The notes under the pieces are model-generated. The model searched no databases and was not told the DNA's origin. It was given only the letters and a program-made list of their open reading frames with translations. From assembly GCA_041395165.1 (NCBI GenBank), contig JAWLBA010000010.1:1-54023 (forward strand): a stretch of 54,023 bases of DNA, given 5' to 3'. The position numbers were made by a program, and so were the translations under genes. Shown piece after piece: positions 17,287-26,032 of this stretch (the first letter of the stretch is position 1; each line of letters begins with the position of its first letter). This DNA is from JAIBCM01 sp041395165 (GTDB taxonomy: Bacteria > Verrucomicrobiota > Verrucomicrobiia > JADLBR01 > JAIBCM01).

Positions 17287-17703
17287 TTAACTATGGTTTT
17301 TTAAAAATGGAAAAGCGATGAAAATAATTAAAGCCGTAACGAGAACAATTGATGCAATTGAGCAGAACAATACTGTTCGAAGAAAGGAGGATGGAAAATC
17401 TAGAATGTTATACTTACGTTGAACAATAATATTCGAAATTATGAAACTAATCCAAATGAGAGCCAAGTAAATAAAAAGCCCCGTTTTCATCACATCGACA
17501 GAAGGCTTCAAATACATGAAAAAAACAAATCCTAAAAATGTAAGGAGCAGGGGAAGCATTCGCCAAACTGCGACTCCAGAAGAGTAGTCTACGAGTTTAG
17601 CTTTCTGCTCTGTTGAAAGTTGCCGAATTGCTTTTCTATGAAAGAGCCGAATGAATATGATTCCAGAAAAGAAAATGGCAAAAGCTATTAATATATTATC
17701 CAT
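17287..17703 (-). CDS. Hypothetical four-helix membrane protein
   Basis: This 138-residue protein of unknown function has four hydrophobic segments at about residues 3-19, 49-66, 74-96 and 107-132. A charged loop lies between the first two (HRKAIRQLSTEQKAKLVDYS). There is no recognised domain. It lies just upstream of the alpha/beta hydrolase gene on the same strand. Confidence 0.6.
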   Translation of the reverse strand: MDNILIAFAIFFSGIIFIRLFHRKAIRQLSTEQKAKLVDYSSGVAVWRMLPLLLTFLGFVFFMYLKPSVDVMKTGLFIYLALIWISFIISNIIVQRKYNILDFPSSFLRTVLFCSIASIVLVTALIIFIAFPFLKNHS

Positions 17704-17784
17704 AAGTAAATTAACTGTTCTAATTTACCGGCCAGTAATTTGTTGACAAGTTCTGTCTCGCCTAATTTTTTGCAAGAAAATGAC

Positions 17785-17870
17785 AGGCTGGAAGCCTATC
17801 CTACAGTTTTTACTAAGCAGTATGCCTGTGCTACTTCATGGCAATCCGTCTCCGTCATCTGACGGATTGC
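17785..17870. repeat. Intergenic stem-loops, possible remnant or dispersed repeat
   Basis: The 244-base gap before priA holds two inverted repeats. A short one at 17785-17797 reads AGGCT-GGA-AGCCT. A perfect ten-base stem pairs GCAATCCGTC at 17841-17850 with GACGGATTGC at 17861-17870, with a ten-base loop. There is no T-run after the stem, so a terminator is not indicated. Such sequences often belong to dispersed intergenic repeats, but only one copy is in the window. Confidence 0.5.
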
Positions 17871-17947
17871 TCAGTAAATAAGTTGCCCAAACTTATACCA
17901 CTACGCAAAGCTTGCGCGATTTTTGAGTTAAGCCACAATAAATTAAG

Positions 17948-20165
17948 ATGAAAGTTGCGCGGGTTTTGACAGAGGTTGCGATGGATCGGGCATTGGATTA
18001 TGAAGTGCCTGAAAACTTGTGCGCTGTTATTCAGTTGGGGCATCGTGTGAAGGTTCCTTTGGGGCGAAGATTGACTGTGGGTTATGTGGTGGCATTTCCT
18101 GAAACGGCGCAGGTGGAGATATTGAAACCGATTCAAGGTTTGGTGGATAAGGAACCTTTAATTCAACCGCGTTTGATTGAATTGGCTCAGTGGATGGCGG
18201 AATATTATGTGTGTTCGTTGGAAACAGCTTTGAAAACGCTTCTTCCTGAAGCGGTTCGGAACACAGAAATTTCTTATCGCGAGTTGTTTGAAGTGCGGCT
18301 GCTGAAATCGATATTAAATGAAGATTTTGAACAGCTCAAGCAACGCGCTAAAAAACAGGCTCATGTGTTGGAAGGTTTGGCGAAGTTTGAAGGCGCTTTA
18401 TTGGTGGTAAAAGCGGAAAAAGAGTTGGGCGCGTCGTGGGCGATGTTGCGAGCTTTGGAAAAGAGGGGGTGGGTGACGTTGACTCGTGTGAGACAGGAGC
18501 GTGATCCGTTTAGTTCGGAAGATTTTTTGGTGTCGCAAGATTTGGTTTTGAACGAGGAGCAGGCGCAAGTTTTTGAACAATTAAAAAATTTCTTAATGAG
18601 AAAAATCCCAAACCGTTTTTGATTCATGGCGTGACGGGGAGTGGTAAGACCGAGTTGTATTTGCAAGCGATGCGGGTGTGTTTGGAACAAGGTCGAGGCG
18701 CGATTATGTTGGTGCCGGAAATTGCTTTAACGCCGCAAAGTGTGGAGCGTTTGAAATCGCGATTTGCTGGGGGAGAGACGGAGGTGGCGGTGTTGCACTC
18801 TCATTTGTCTTCGGGTGAACGGCATGATGAATGGCATCGGATTCGCGAAGGTCGCGCGCGAGTGGTAATTGGCGCGCGATCGGCTGTTTTTGCTCCGATA
18901 AAAAATTTGGGAATGATTGTGGTGGATGAAGAGCACGAAGGAAGTTATAAGCAGCAGGAAGCGCCACGTTATCATGCGCGTGATGTGGCGATTATGCGAG
19001 GGCGATTGGAGGGGCGTTGGTGGTGTTGGGTAGCGCAACGCCTGCGGTAGAAACTTATTATCATGCTCAGACTAAAAAATATGAGTTGGCTGAGTTAAAA
19101 AAACGGGTGGATGAGCAGGTTATGCCCACGATGCATGTGGTGGATATGCGTCAGGAAGTTGCCCGAGGAAAAGGAATTCCGGTTTTGTCTCGTCGCTTGT
19201 ATGAAGCCATTTATTCGCGGTTGGAAAAAAAAGAGCAGGTGATTTTGTTTTTAAATCGGCGCGGTTTTTCTTCTTCTTTGATTTGTGTGGCTTGCGGTTA
19301 TGTTGCGATGTGTCCGAATTGTAGTGTTGCGTTAACGTTTCATCGTGCGCAAGGTAAGGTGCGTTGTCATTGGTGCGATCACACGGAAGAACCGCCGCAC
19401 ACTTGCCCACACTGTCATGATCCTCGTATTCGTCATGCGGGCTTGGGCACGGAGCGTGTGGAAGAGGTGATTCTTTCGGCTTTTCCTCAAGCTGCGGTGC
19501 AACGGATGGATTCTGATACAATGCGGCGAAAGGGAGCGCATCAGCGAGTGCTAGGCGATTTTAAACGAGGTAAGATTGATATTTTAGTTGGTACGCAGAT
19601 GATTGCGAAGGGATTGCATTTTCCGAATGTTACGTTGGTGGGGATTGTTTATGCGGATTTAGCGTTGCATTTGCCTGATTTTCGAGCGAGCGAACGGGTG
19701 TTTCAGTTATTAACACAAGTGGCAGGTCGTGCGGGTCGAGGAAGTGTGAAAGGGGATGTGGTGGTGCAAAGTTTTACGCCGTTTGTGGCAGCAATTCAAT
19801 TTTCTAAACATTACGATTTTCAAGGATTTTATGAGCAAGAGTTGGAGTTTCGTCGAGAATTTCATTATCCGCCATTTTGTCGTTGCACGTTATTAACCGT
19901 GCGATCGCGTAGTGAAGAGCGCGCTAGTTTTTTTGCGGCTTATTTACAAAAAGAGTTGGTGACGCTCGCTTTGCCTAAAACAACCGTGAGTCAAGCGGCT
20001 CCTGCGCCAATGGCAAAGATTCAGGGTTGGTATCGTTATCAGATTTTAATTCGAACGATGCAACCATTAATCATGGGGAAAATGCTAAAGAATTTTTTGA
20101 GTCAGATCACTTTCCCTGAGGAAATCATGGTGATGGTGGATGTGGATGCGGTGCAACTTTTGTAA
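17948..20165 (+). pseudogene. priA: Primosomal helicase PriA, split by two single-base frameshifts
   Basis: PriA is the DNA helicase that restarts collapsed replication forks. Three consecutive frames encode one full-length protein of about 740 residues. The first has the N-terminal DNA-binding domain (MKVARVLTEVAMDRALDYEVP ... VPLGRRLTVGYVV). The second starts with Walker A in HGVTGSGKTELYLQ and has the DEEH box in VVDEEHEGSYKQQE. The third has GSATPAVETYYHA, the zinc-binding cysteines (CVACGYVAMCPNC, CHWCDHTEEPPHTCPHC) and VAGRAGRG. The first break fits one missing A at 18595-18596, restoring LNEKNPKPFLIHG. The second fits one missing G in the run at 19011-19014, restoring LEGALVVLGSATP. 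All motifs are intact, which favours sequence error over gene death. Confidence 0.9.
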
Positions 20166-20171
20166 GAAGGA

Positions 20172-20660
20172 TTACCAATTTTTGATCCATTTTTCTGAGT
20201 TACCTGCGTTACCACCAGTTGACCAGAGACTGACTTCGGGAGCGTTGGGGTTAACGTTAGGATCTTTAGAGCTGTTGTAGCCGTAGGGGTTGCCGTAGGG
20301 GTCTTGGATAAAATAATTTCCTTGCGTGCCACCTTTTTGATTTTCTTTGAGTTGAAGATAGATTTTGTCGCCTTCGATTAATGCTGAATAGAGTTTTCGT
20401 GCGCCGGTGCCAGTGGGTGATGAAGTAATGGAGTCTTCACCTTGAGGCGGCTCACCAAAATCTAATGTGTAATCGGAAACCGCTGATTCGATAGCAGCAA
20501 TTTCGACTTTAGCGCGATTGGCTTTGGCGGCGCCGCTTACATAACGAATGCCGCCTAGGGTCAGTGCAGCCAAAACAGCGATAATGCTGATAACGGTAAT
20601 GATTTCAATAAGGGTGAAACCTGATTTTTTAGAGGAGGAGTCATAGGAAAAGCAAAGCAA
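20172..20660 (-). CDS. Type II secretion/type IV pilin-like protein (GspG-like)
   Basis: This pseudopilin-like protein has the prepilin peptidase site KSG-FTLIEIITVISIIAVLAAL, giving a short leader and the conserved Phe1 and Glu5 of the mature protein. The C-terminal half has the GspG-like stretch FIQDPYGNPYGY. As read, the frame opens at a TTG (20660) and has a strange leader. The ATG at 20642-20644 is one frame off. If the T run at 20625-20630 had one more base, the leader would be MTPPLKKSG, a normal prepilin leader. The start is therefore uncertain. It converges on priA with six bases between. Confidence 0.8.
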   Translation of the reverse strand: MLCFSYDSSSKKSGFTLIEIITVISIIAVLAALTLGGIRYVSGAAKANRAKVEIAAIESAVSDYTLDFGEPPQGEDSITSSPTGTGARKLYSALIEGDKIYLQLKENQKGGTQGNYFIQDPYGNPYGYNSSKDPNVNPNAPEVSLWSTGGNAGNSEKWIKNW

Positions 20661-20702
20661 AGTTAGTTTGAGAAAGCAAGAAGTGAGAAGTTAAAATAAT
20701 AT

Positions 20703-21377
20703 TTAGCGAGTGCCTTCGATCACTAAACTAATTTCTCCGCGCCATTTACGACCTTTATGTTCCTGGGCTAGTTCTTGAGCTGTACCGCGTAAGACTTCTT
20801 CAAATTTTTTCGTTAGCTCTCGGGCAACACAGACGCGCCTTTCTGGAAATTGGTTGGCTAATTCTTCCAAAGTTTTTGCGATGCGATGAGGAGATTCGAA
20901 AAAGACGGTGGTTTCTATTATATCTTTTAATGAACCGATTACACGCATGCGTTGGGCGCCTTTGACGGGTAAGAACCCTCTAAAACTAAAAGGGCACATA
21001 GCGAATCCGCTAGCGGCTAAGGCGTGCAAAACTGCGGAGGCGCCTGGAATGACTTCGACTTCGATTTGGTGGTTAAGACAGGTTGCGATGAGACGTTCGC
21101 CGGGGTCGGAAATGCCAGGAAAGCCAGCATCAGAAACTAAAGCGATTTGTTTGCCTTGCGAAAGTTGCTCTAAAAAAGTTGAAGCGCGTTTGGCTTCGTT
21201 GAATTGATGATAGCTGATTAGAGGTTTTTGAATTTCATAATGTTTGAGCAGAACGGCGGTGTGGCGAGTGTCTTCTGCAGCGATGAGATCGGCTTCTTTT
21301 AAGACGCGTAAAGCGCGAAGGGTAATGTCTTCTAAGTTCCCAATGGGGGTTGCGACAATAAAAAGTTTACCTGACAT
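20703..21377 (-). CDS. rsmI: 16S rRNA (cytidine-1402-2'-O)-methyltransferase
   Basis: RsmI methylates the ribose of C1402 in the 16S rRNA decoding site, using SAM. The 224-residue protein carries the family start LFIVATPIGNLEDITLRAL, AAEDTRHTAVLLKHY near residue 35, VSDAGFPGISDPGERL near 80 and the later FESPHRIAKTLEEL. It is somewhat shorter than the E. coli enzyme, lacking the last helical part, which is common. It starts five bases after lpxB ends and is likely cotranscribed. Confidence 0.94.
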   Translation of the reverse strand: MSGKLFIVATPIGNLEDITLRALRVLKEADLIAAEDTRHTAVLLKHYEIQKPLISYHQFNEAKRASTFLEQLSQGKQIALVSDAGFPGISDPGERLIATCLNHQIEVEVIPGASAVLHALAASGFAMCPFSFRGFLPVKGAQRMRVIGSLKDIIETTVFFESPHRIAKTLEELANQFPERRVCVARELTKKFEEVLRGTAQELAQEHKGRKWRGEISLVIEGTR

Positions 21378-21382
21378 ACAGA

Positions 21383-22510
21383 TTATAGAGCATTAAAAAT
21401 AAAATTTGCGGCACGCTGCGAGGCGCCCGGAGTGCCGAGAAGTTCAATGGCTTTTGTTAATTCTTCCTGTTGCCGTTTGCGACGCGTTTCACTGCTTAAA
21501 TATTCTATGGCGGTATGAGCCAATCGATTGGGTGTGGCTTGCGATTGTACCAGTTCGGGAATAACGGGTTTGTTAAGCAAAAGATTTACCATGGCTAGGT
21601 AAGGAACTTTGACTAAAAGTTTGCCGAGTTGATAGGTGAGAGGATTCACATGATAAAAAACGATCATCGGCGTGTTAGCGTAAGCGCATTCCAGGGTTGC
21701 TGTTCCTGAAGTGACGAGAGCTAAGTGGCATCGTGACAGATAGGTGGTGGTGTAGTGGGAGATAACTTGGATATCGAGGGATAGACCGAAATGATTTTCT
21801 AAAAATTGTCTTTCAAAATTAGCGAGTGTGAGAGAGGGAGCGAGACATAAAAAGGCCATGTTGGGTTTGTAGACATTGAGAATTTGGGCGGCTTCGAGCA
21901 AAAGAGGGAGATGTTTTTGAATTTCTCGTTTTCGACTTCCGGGTAAAAGTGCGATGGTAGTTTTTTCGAATTTTTTTCGATTGGGATCTAAGGGAAATAA
22001 GCGATCGAGTAAGGGGTGGCCTACCCAAATGGTTTTCAGACCCGGAGCGTGGAGTTGATACCAGTCTGGTTCGAATGGGAAAATGCATAATACGGCATCA
22101 ACGTAACGTTCTAAAATTTTTACGCGTCCAGCTTTCCACGCCCAGAGTTGGGGGCTGACATAATAAAAAATTTTAGTTTTAGGAAGAAGAGGACGAATTT
22201 TTTTAATGAAGCGGAGATTGAATCCTGGCGAGTCGATTACGATGAGTGCATCGGGTTGAAGTTCGGTGCATTGCTTTAGGAGTTGCTGAAAAAAATTTTT
22301 AAATTTTGGGTAATGTCGCAGTACTTCCCAAAGTCCGAGCACGGCGTGTTGAGTAAGGTCGATGGATTGGATTTGACCCGCCGCCAACATGTGAGGACCG
22401 CCTGCACCGTAAAAATGGATTTTGGGATGTTTTTTTCGCATGGCATGAATGAGATCGCTACCAATGAGATCTCCACTTGTTTCGCCGGCGATAAGGAAAA
22501 ATGTTTTCAT
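21383..22510 (-). CDS. lpxB: Lipid-A-disaccharide synthase
   Basis: LpxB joins UDP-2,3-diacylglucosamine and lipid X to form the lipid A disaccharide at the inner membrane face. The protein is 375 residues, the normal length. Signatures are FLIAGETSGDLIGSDLI at residue 5, the GAGGPHM loop near 36, LLPGSRKREI near 190 and the C-terminal SGTATLECAYANTPMIVFY near 270. It follows the GnnA-like and lpxI genes on the same strand, so lipid A genes are clustered here. This proves an outer membrane with lipopolysaccharide or a similar lipid. Confidence 0.95.
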   Translation of the reverse strand: MKTFFLIAGETSGDLIGSDLIHAMRKKHPKIHFYGAGGPHMLAAGQIQSIDLTQHAVLGLWEVLRHYPKFKNFFQQLLKQCTELQPDALIVIDSPGFNLRFIKKIRPLLPKTKIFYYVSPQLWAWKAGRVKILERYVDAVLCIFPFEPDWYQLHAPGLKTIWVGHPLLDRLFPLDPNRKKFEKTTIALLPGSRKREIQKHLPLLLEAAQILNVYKPNMAFLCLAPSLTLANFERQFLENHFGLSLDIQVISHYTTTYLSRCHLALVTSGTATLECAYANTPMIVFYHVNPLTYQLGKLLVKVPYLAMVNLLLNKPVIPELVQSQATPNRLAHTAIEYLSSETRRKRQQEELTKAIELLGTPGASQRAANFIFNAL

Positions 22511-22542
22511 CCCATCCTTTTTATTTGATCAAGTCGTGGAGC

Positions 22543-23475
22543 CTAAGCGGGTTTTTGAGCATTTTTCCAAATTTGGTCGGTGATTTCGATTGCGACATCG
22601 AGAGCAGCGGCACCATGTTCTCCGCTAACAAGAGGTTGCTGTCGCAAGCGAGCGCATTCGACGAACGATTTGAGTTCTAAAGAAAGCGGCTCTTCTTTGG
22701 TGATAGGCACTTTTTCGCGTGTGATTTGGGAATTAATTTTTCGATAAATTTCGCCGGTCTGTTTTTGATAATCTAGTGAGAGATAAGTATCTTCTTGAAA
22801 AACTCGAATTTTTCTTAATTTTTCTGTGCTGATGCGGCTAACGGTTAAGTTAGCAATGCAACCGTTTTCGAATCGTAATCGGGCATTAGCGATATCTTCG
22901 CCCTTACTGAGCACGGCAACACCGACTGCGTCTAGGCTTTGAATGGGTGATTTCACGAGGTGTAAAACAATTTCTAGATCATGAATCATGAGATCTAATA
23001 CGACGCCAACATCGGTGCCGCGACCAGGGTATTCAGAAAGTCGATGTGCTTCGATAAAGCGCGGGTGAGTTAAGGATTGCTCCAGAGTGCGCAGTACGGG
23101 ATTAAAACGTTCAATATGTCCAACTTGTAAAACGACATTGCGCGCTTTGGCGAGTTGCACGAGTTCTTTGGCAGGTTGAGGGGTGTCGGTGATGGGCTTT
23201 TCAACGAGCACGTGTTTGCCTGAAATGAGCAAGGGTTTAGTAACTTCATAATGGGTCGAAGTGGGTGTAGCAACTGTTGCGGCATCGACTGCGTGGATAA
23301 GTTCCTGTAGTGAGGAGAAAGCTTTAACGTTATGATGTTGAGCGATGCGTCGCGCTGAATCCGTGTTCAAATCGTAAATGCCTACAAATTCTACATCGGG
23401 CAATAAAGAGTAAAGACGAGCATGTTCGCGGCCAATATGACCGACACCGACAACACCAACTTTTAGTTTTTCCAT
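22543..23475 (-). CDS. Gfo/Idh/MocA oxidoreductase, GnnA-like
   Basis: This 310-residue NAD(P)-dependent oxidoreductase has an N-terminal Rossmann loop GVVGVGHIGREHARLYSLL at residue 8, the cofactor-site VLVEKPITDTP near 92 and VGHIERFNPVL near 122. The C-terminal domain has VVLDLMIHDLEIVL near 158 and ANLTVSRISTEK near 210. Placed between lpxI and lpxB, it suits GnnA, which oxidises the 3-OH of UDP-GlcNAc so that GnnB can put an amine there; lipid A then carries amide-linked acyl chains. In Acidithiobacillus, gnnA and gnnB lie among lpx genes. No gnnB aminotransferase is visible here, so the role is an inference. Confidence 0.8.
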   Translation of the reverse strand: MEKLKVGVVGVGHIGREHARLYSLLPDVEFVGIYDLNTDSARRIAQHHNVKAFSSLQELIHAVDAATVATPTSTHYEVTKPLLISGKHVLVEKPITDTPQPAKELVQLAKARNVVLQVGHIERFNPVLRTLEQSLTHPRFIEAHRLSEYPGRGTDVGVVLDLMIHDLEIVLHLVKSPIQSLDAVGVAVLSKGEDIANARLRFENGCIANLTVSRISTEKLRKIRVFQEDTYLSLDYQKQTGEIYRKINSQITREKVPITKEEPLSLELKSFVECARLRQQPLVSGEHGAAALDVAIEITDQIWKNAQKPA

Positions 23476-23488
23476 AAAAATAATTTAA

Positions 23489-24288
23489 TTAATTTAAGCT
23501 AAGAAGAGTAATATGATGTTTGAAAGCTAATTCGATTATTTTTTCTTTTTGTAAAAGCAAGGTTTTTTCTGCTTCCAAAGCGATTGCCATAAGATTGGCT
23601 TCGGCTGCCACCTCCAAAGTTTGTGGGCCAATGACTGGCACATCGAAACGAAAATCTTGATTGGGTTTACTTACTTTAGCTGCGATCGCTTCCTTGCCCA
23701 AAGTGCCTGCGCGTCGAATGGCTTCATTGGTTCCTTCGAAAGCTTCCACAGCTAGCACGGTGCCTTTTTTTACGATAACGGTTTGTCCGATGTCGAGTGC
23801 GCTCATTTGTTTAGCAAGTTGAAAGGCGTAACGGGCATCATCCAGAAAACGGAGTTTAATTTTTGGTCCCACACTCCAAGCTTGTGGCACGATTTGATCT
23901 TCTAAAAACTGGGTGGCTGGCAAGAGAGTGACTCCTGATTTGGCAAGTTCCTGAGCGATAGCTGAGAAAAGAGTTTCCGCATTGCGTTGTTTGAGTTTTG
24001 ATAAGAGTAGAAGGGCTTTGATATCAGGCTTTAAATGGAACAGGTTGCCTGGCCGAATTTGCCCTGCCATGACGGCTTGGGTGACGCCTGTTTTTGAAAA
24101 GTTTTTAGTAAAGTGCCGAGTTGTCCGACTCGCATCCAGTGAATGTCATCGACTTGCGACGCTAAATGGGGATCAGTTTCTTCTTCAAAAGCGACCGCAA
24201 TAATTCGTTTGACTCCAGCGCGTCGTGCGCCAGCCACCCATTCGAAGGGATAAATGCCTCGTCCTGCAATAAGTCCGATGGTTTCCAT
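23489..24288 (-). pseudogene. lpxI: UDP-2,3-diacylglucosamine pyrophosphatase LpxI, one frameshift
   Basis: LpxI hydrolyses UDP-2,3-diacylglucosamine to lipid X, the step before LpxB. It does the job of LpxH in many non-enteric bacteria. The N-terminal frame starts METIGLIAGRGIYPFEWV and reaches VGQLGTLLKTFQK. The C-terminal frame resumes as GVTQAVMAGQIRPGNLFHL and continues through FLDDARYAFQLAKQMSALDIGQTVIV and GTNEAIRRAGTL. One additional base in the five-base T run at 24091-24095 (A run on the coding strand) joins them into a normal protein of about 266 residues. No other defect is seen, which favours a sequence error. The next gene downstream follows after 13 bases. Confidence 0.87.
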
Positions 24289-24313
24289 TTTTGTTAGTTT
24301 GTAGAGCAAGCTT

Positions 24314-25210
24314 TTAGCTTGCCATAAGATTTTTGTAAATCTTTTGCGCGGTCATTTCGGCGGGCTCTTTAGCAGAAACTGAAATCCATTGGATGTCTTT
24401 TTCTCGTTTGAACCAAGTCATTTGACGTTTTGCATAGTGTCGCGTTTGTTGTTGAATTTTTTGTTGGCAGGTTGCGAAATCCATTTTATCTATTTCGCCT
24501 TGCTTCCACGTTGCAATTTGTCGATAGCCCAATGCTTGCCAGGCAGTGGCATGTGGGGGAACTTTGTTTTTCAAAAAAGTTTCATATTCCTTTTCTAATC
24601 CTTGAAGAAACATGGTTTTGACACGTTGATTAATCCGATTTTTCAAATCTTCGGGATCTCGTTTTAATCCATAAATGGGCGATGTAGCAGTCTTTTGCCA
24701 ACTACTGCGTTGTAATGTGCCGCCCTGTTGTAAAATCGTGAAAACTCTTTCCACGCGACGACGGTTTTTGAGATCAATTTGTGTCAAGGCTTCGGGTTGC
24801 AGATGCCGAATTTTTTCAATTAATTCTTCTAAAGAAAACTGAGCTAATTGTGTTTGCTGTTGCGGTAAAGTGGGTGGGTTGTTATCCAAGCCTATACGCA
24901 AGGCTCGAATATAAAGTCCTGTGCCTCCTACGATGAGCGCTCGTTTGCCGCGATGTTCAATTTGTTGGCGAGCGCTTTGAGCTTTTTCTAGCCATTGTGC
25001 GACAGAAAAAGAATCCTGAGGTTCGACCAAATCCAAGCAATGATGGATAACCTGTTTTTGTTCAGCTGATGTTGGTTTCGCGGTAGCGATATCTAAATGA
25101 CGATATACTTGCATGGAATCGGCCACGATAATTTCTGCGTTAATAAGCGGCGCCAAATGAAGTGCGACTTCACTTTTGCCAACGGCTGTGGGCCCGACTA
25201 GAAAAAGCAT
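24314..25210 (-). CDS. miaA: tRNA dimethylallyltransferase
   Basis: MiaA adds a dimethylallyl group to A37 of tRNAs that read codons beginning with U. The 298-residue protein has the P-loop LVGPTAVGKSEVALHLAP at residue 4. DSMQVYRHLDIATAKPT follows at about 35, GGTGLYIRAL near 99 and the later ATAWQALGYRQIATW and RQMTWFKREKDIQW. It is the first gene of the minus-strand lipid A cluster and shares a 124-base gap with the divergent lipoprotein gene. Confidence 0.95.
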   Translation of the reverse strand: MLFLVGPTAVGKSEVALHLAPLINAEIIVADSMQVYRHLDIATAKPTSAEQKQVIHHCLDLVEPQDSFSVAQWLEKAQSARQQIEHRGKRALIVGGTGLYIRALRIGLDNNPPTLPQQQTQLAQFSLEELIEKIRHLQPEALTQIDLKNRRRVERVFTILQQGGTLQRSSWQKTATSPIYGLKRDPEDLKNRINQRVKTMFLQGLEKEYETFLKNKVPPHATAWQALGYRQIATWKQGEIDKMDFATCQQKIQQQTRHYAKRQMTWFKREKDIQWISVSAKEPAEMTAQKIYKNLMAS

Positions 25211-25334
25211 AGGTCAACTTAATCACTCATTCTGATTTGCCAAGCTGTGAATTTTGATGAAAGGTTTTACCATTTTTTTACAAAATAAGAGTTTACATTA
25301 ATCTGCATGCCATTTAGGAGAAGTAGAAATAATT

Positions 25335-25925
25335 ATGAAAAATTTTGCTTATTTTTTTAAAGGTTTAAGTTTGGCTTTACTATTTACTTTGACGACAGTT
25401 TCCTGCTCTAAAGGAGGCGATAAACCGGGGCAGATGCCCAAAAAATATAGTGTCGATATGGTCGTAACAGCGCCTGGAATGCCTGCGCCCAGCACTATGA
25501 AAATGTTTGTGGATGATAAACTTTCTCGTGCTGAAATGGAAATAAACGGTTTCAAGCAAGTCACTATCTATCGCGATAATAAGGTCATCATGTTGATGCC
25601 GGATAATAAATATATGGAAATGGAAGTGCCTAATCCGACGCTCAATGCGATTCAATCCATTAATGATGATTCTAAATGGGAGAAAACGGGAGAGGAAGAG
25701 ATCAATGGAATTTCGGCAATCAAATGGAATGTTGCTACTAAAATTAAAGAACAAACTATTAACTCTGTTATTTGGACTGATAAGAAGGAAGGCTATCCTG
25801 TTCGCTCCGAAGCTCAAGGTGCGGTTATTGATTGGAAAAATTTAAAAGTGGGTTCTCAAGATAAGTCATTGTTTGAAATTCCTACGGGTTATTCCAAGAT
25901 GGAAATGCCCCAGATGCCGCAATGA
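25335..25925 (+). CDS. Lipoprotein of the DUF4412/LolA-like type
   Basis: This 196-residue protein has a lipoprotein signal: a hydrophobic stretch (LSLALLFTLTTVSC) with the acceptor Cys near residue 24, followed by a Gly/Lys-rich linker. The rest alternates beta strands: MVVTAPGMPAPSTMKMFVDD, RAEMEINGFKQVTIYRDNKV, LMPDNKYMEMEVP, then a C-terminal FEIPTGYSKMEMP. That ending and layout recall DUF4412 or outer-membrane lipoprotein-sorting relatives that test carbohydrate- or lipid-binding folds. The function is unknown. AGGAG lies 14 bases before the start. Confidence 0.7.
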   Translation: MKNFAYFFKGLSLALLFTLTTVSCSKGGDKPGQMPKKYSVDMVVTAPGMPAPSTMKMFVDDKLSRAEMEINGFKQVTIYRDNKVIMLMPDNKYMEMEVPNPTLNAIQSINDDSKWEKTGEEEINGISAIKWNVATKIKEQTINSVIWTDKKEGYPVRSEAQGAVIDWKNLKVGSQDKSLFEIPTGYSKMEMPQMPQ

Positions 25926-26032
25926 GCAGGAAATAAGTAGGCAGTAAAGTTAGCTGCTGAGTCCTAGCCTCGAAAACTCAAGATGAGTTTTGCCATTGTA
26001 ATCAGAATGGTCAATGGGTTTAATCAAAAGGG

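Noticed and set aside
17948..20165. Programmed frameshifting in priA
   Set aside because: No slippery heptamer or downstream structure at either break, two breaks in one gene, and the same kind of one-base loss in many other genes.
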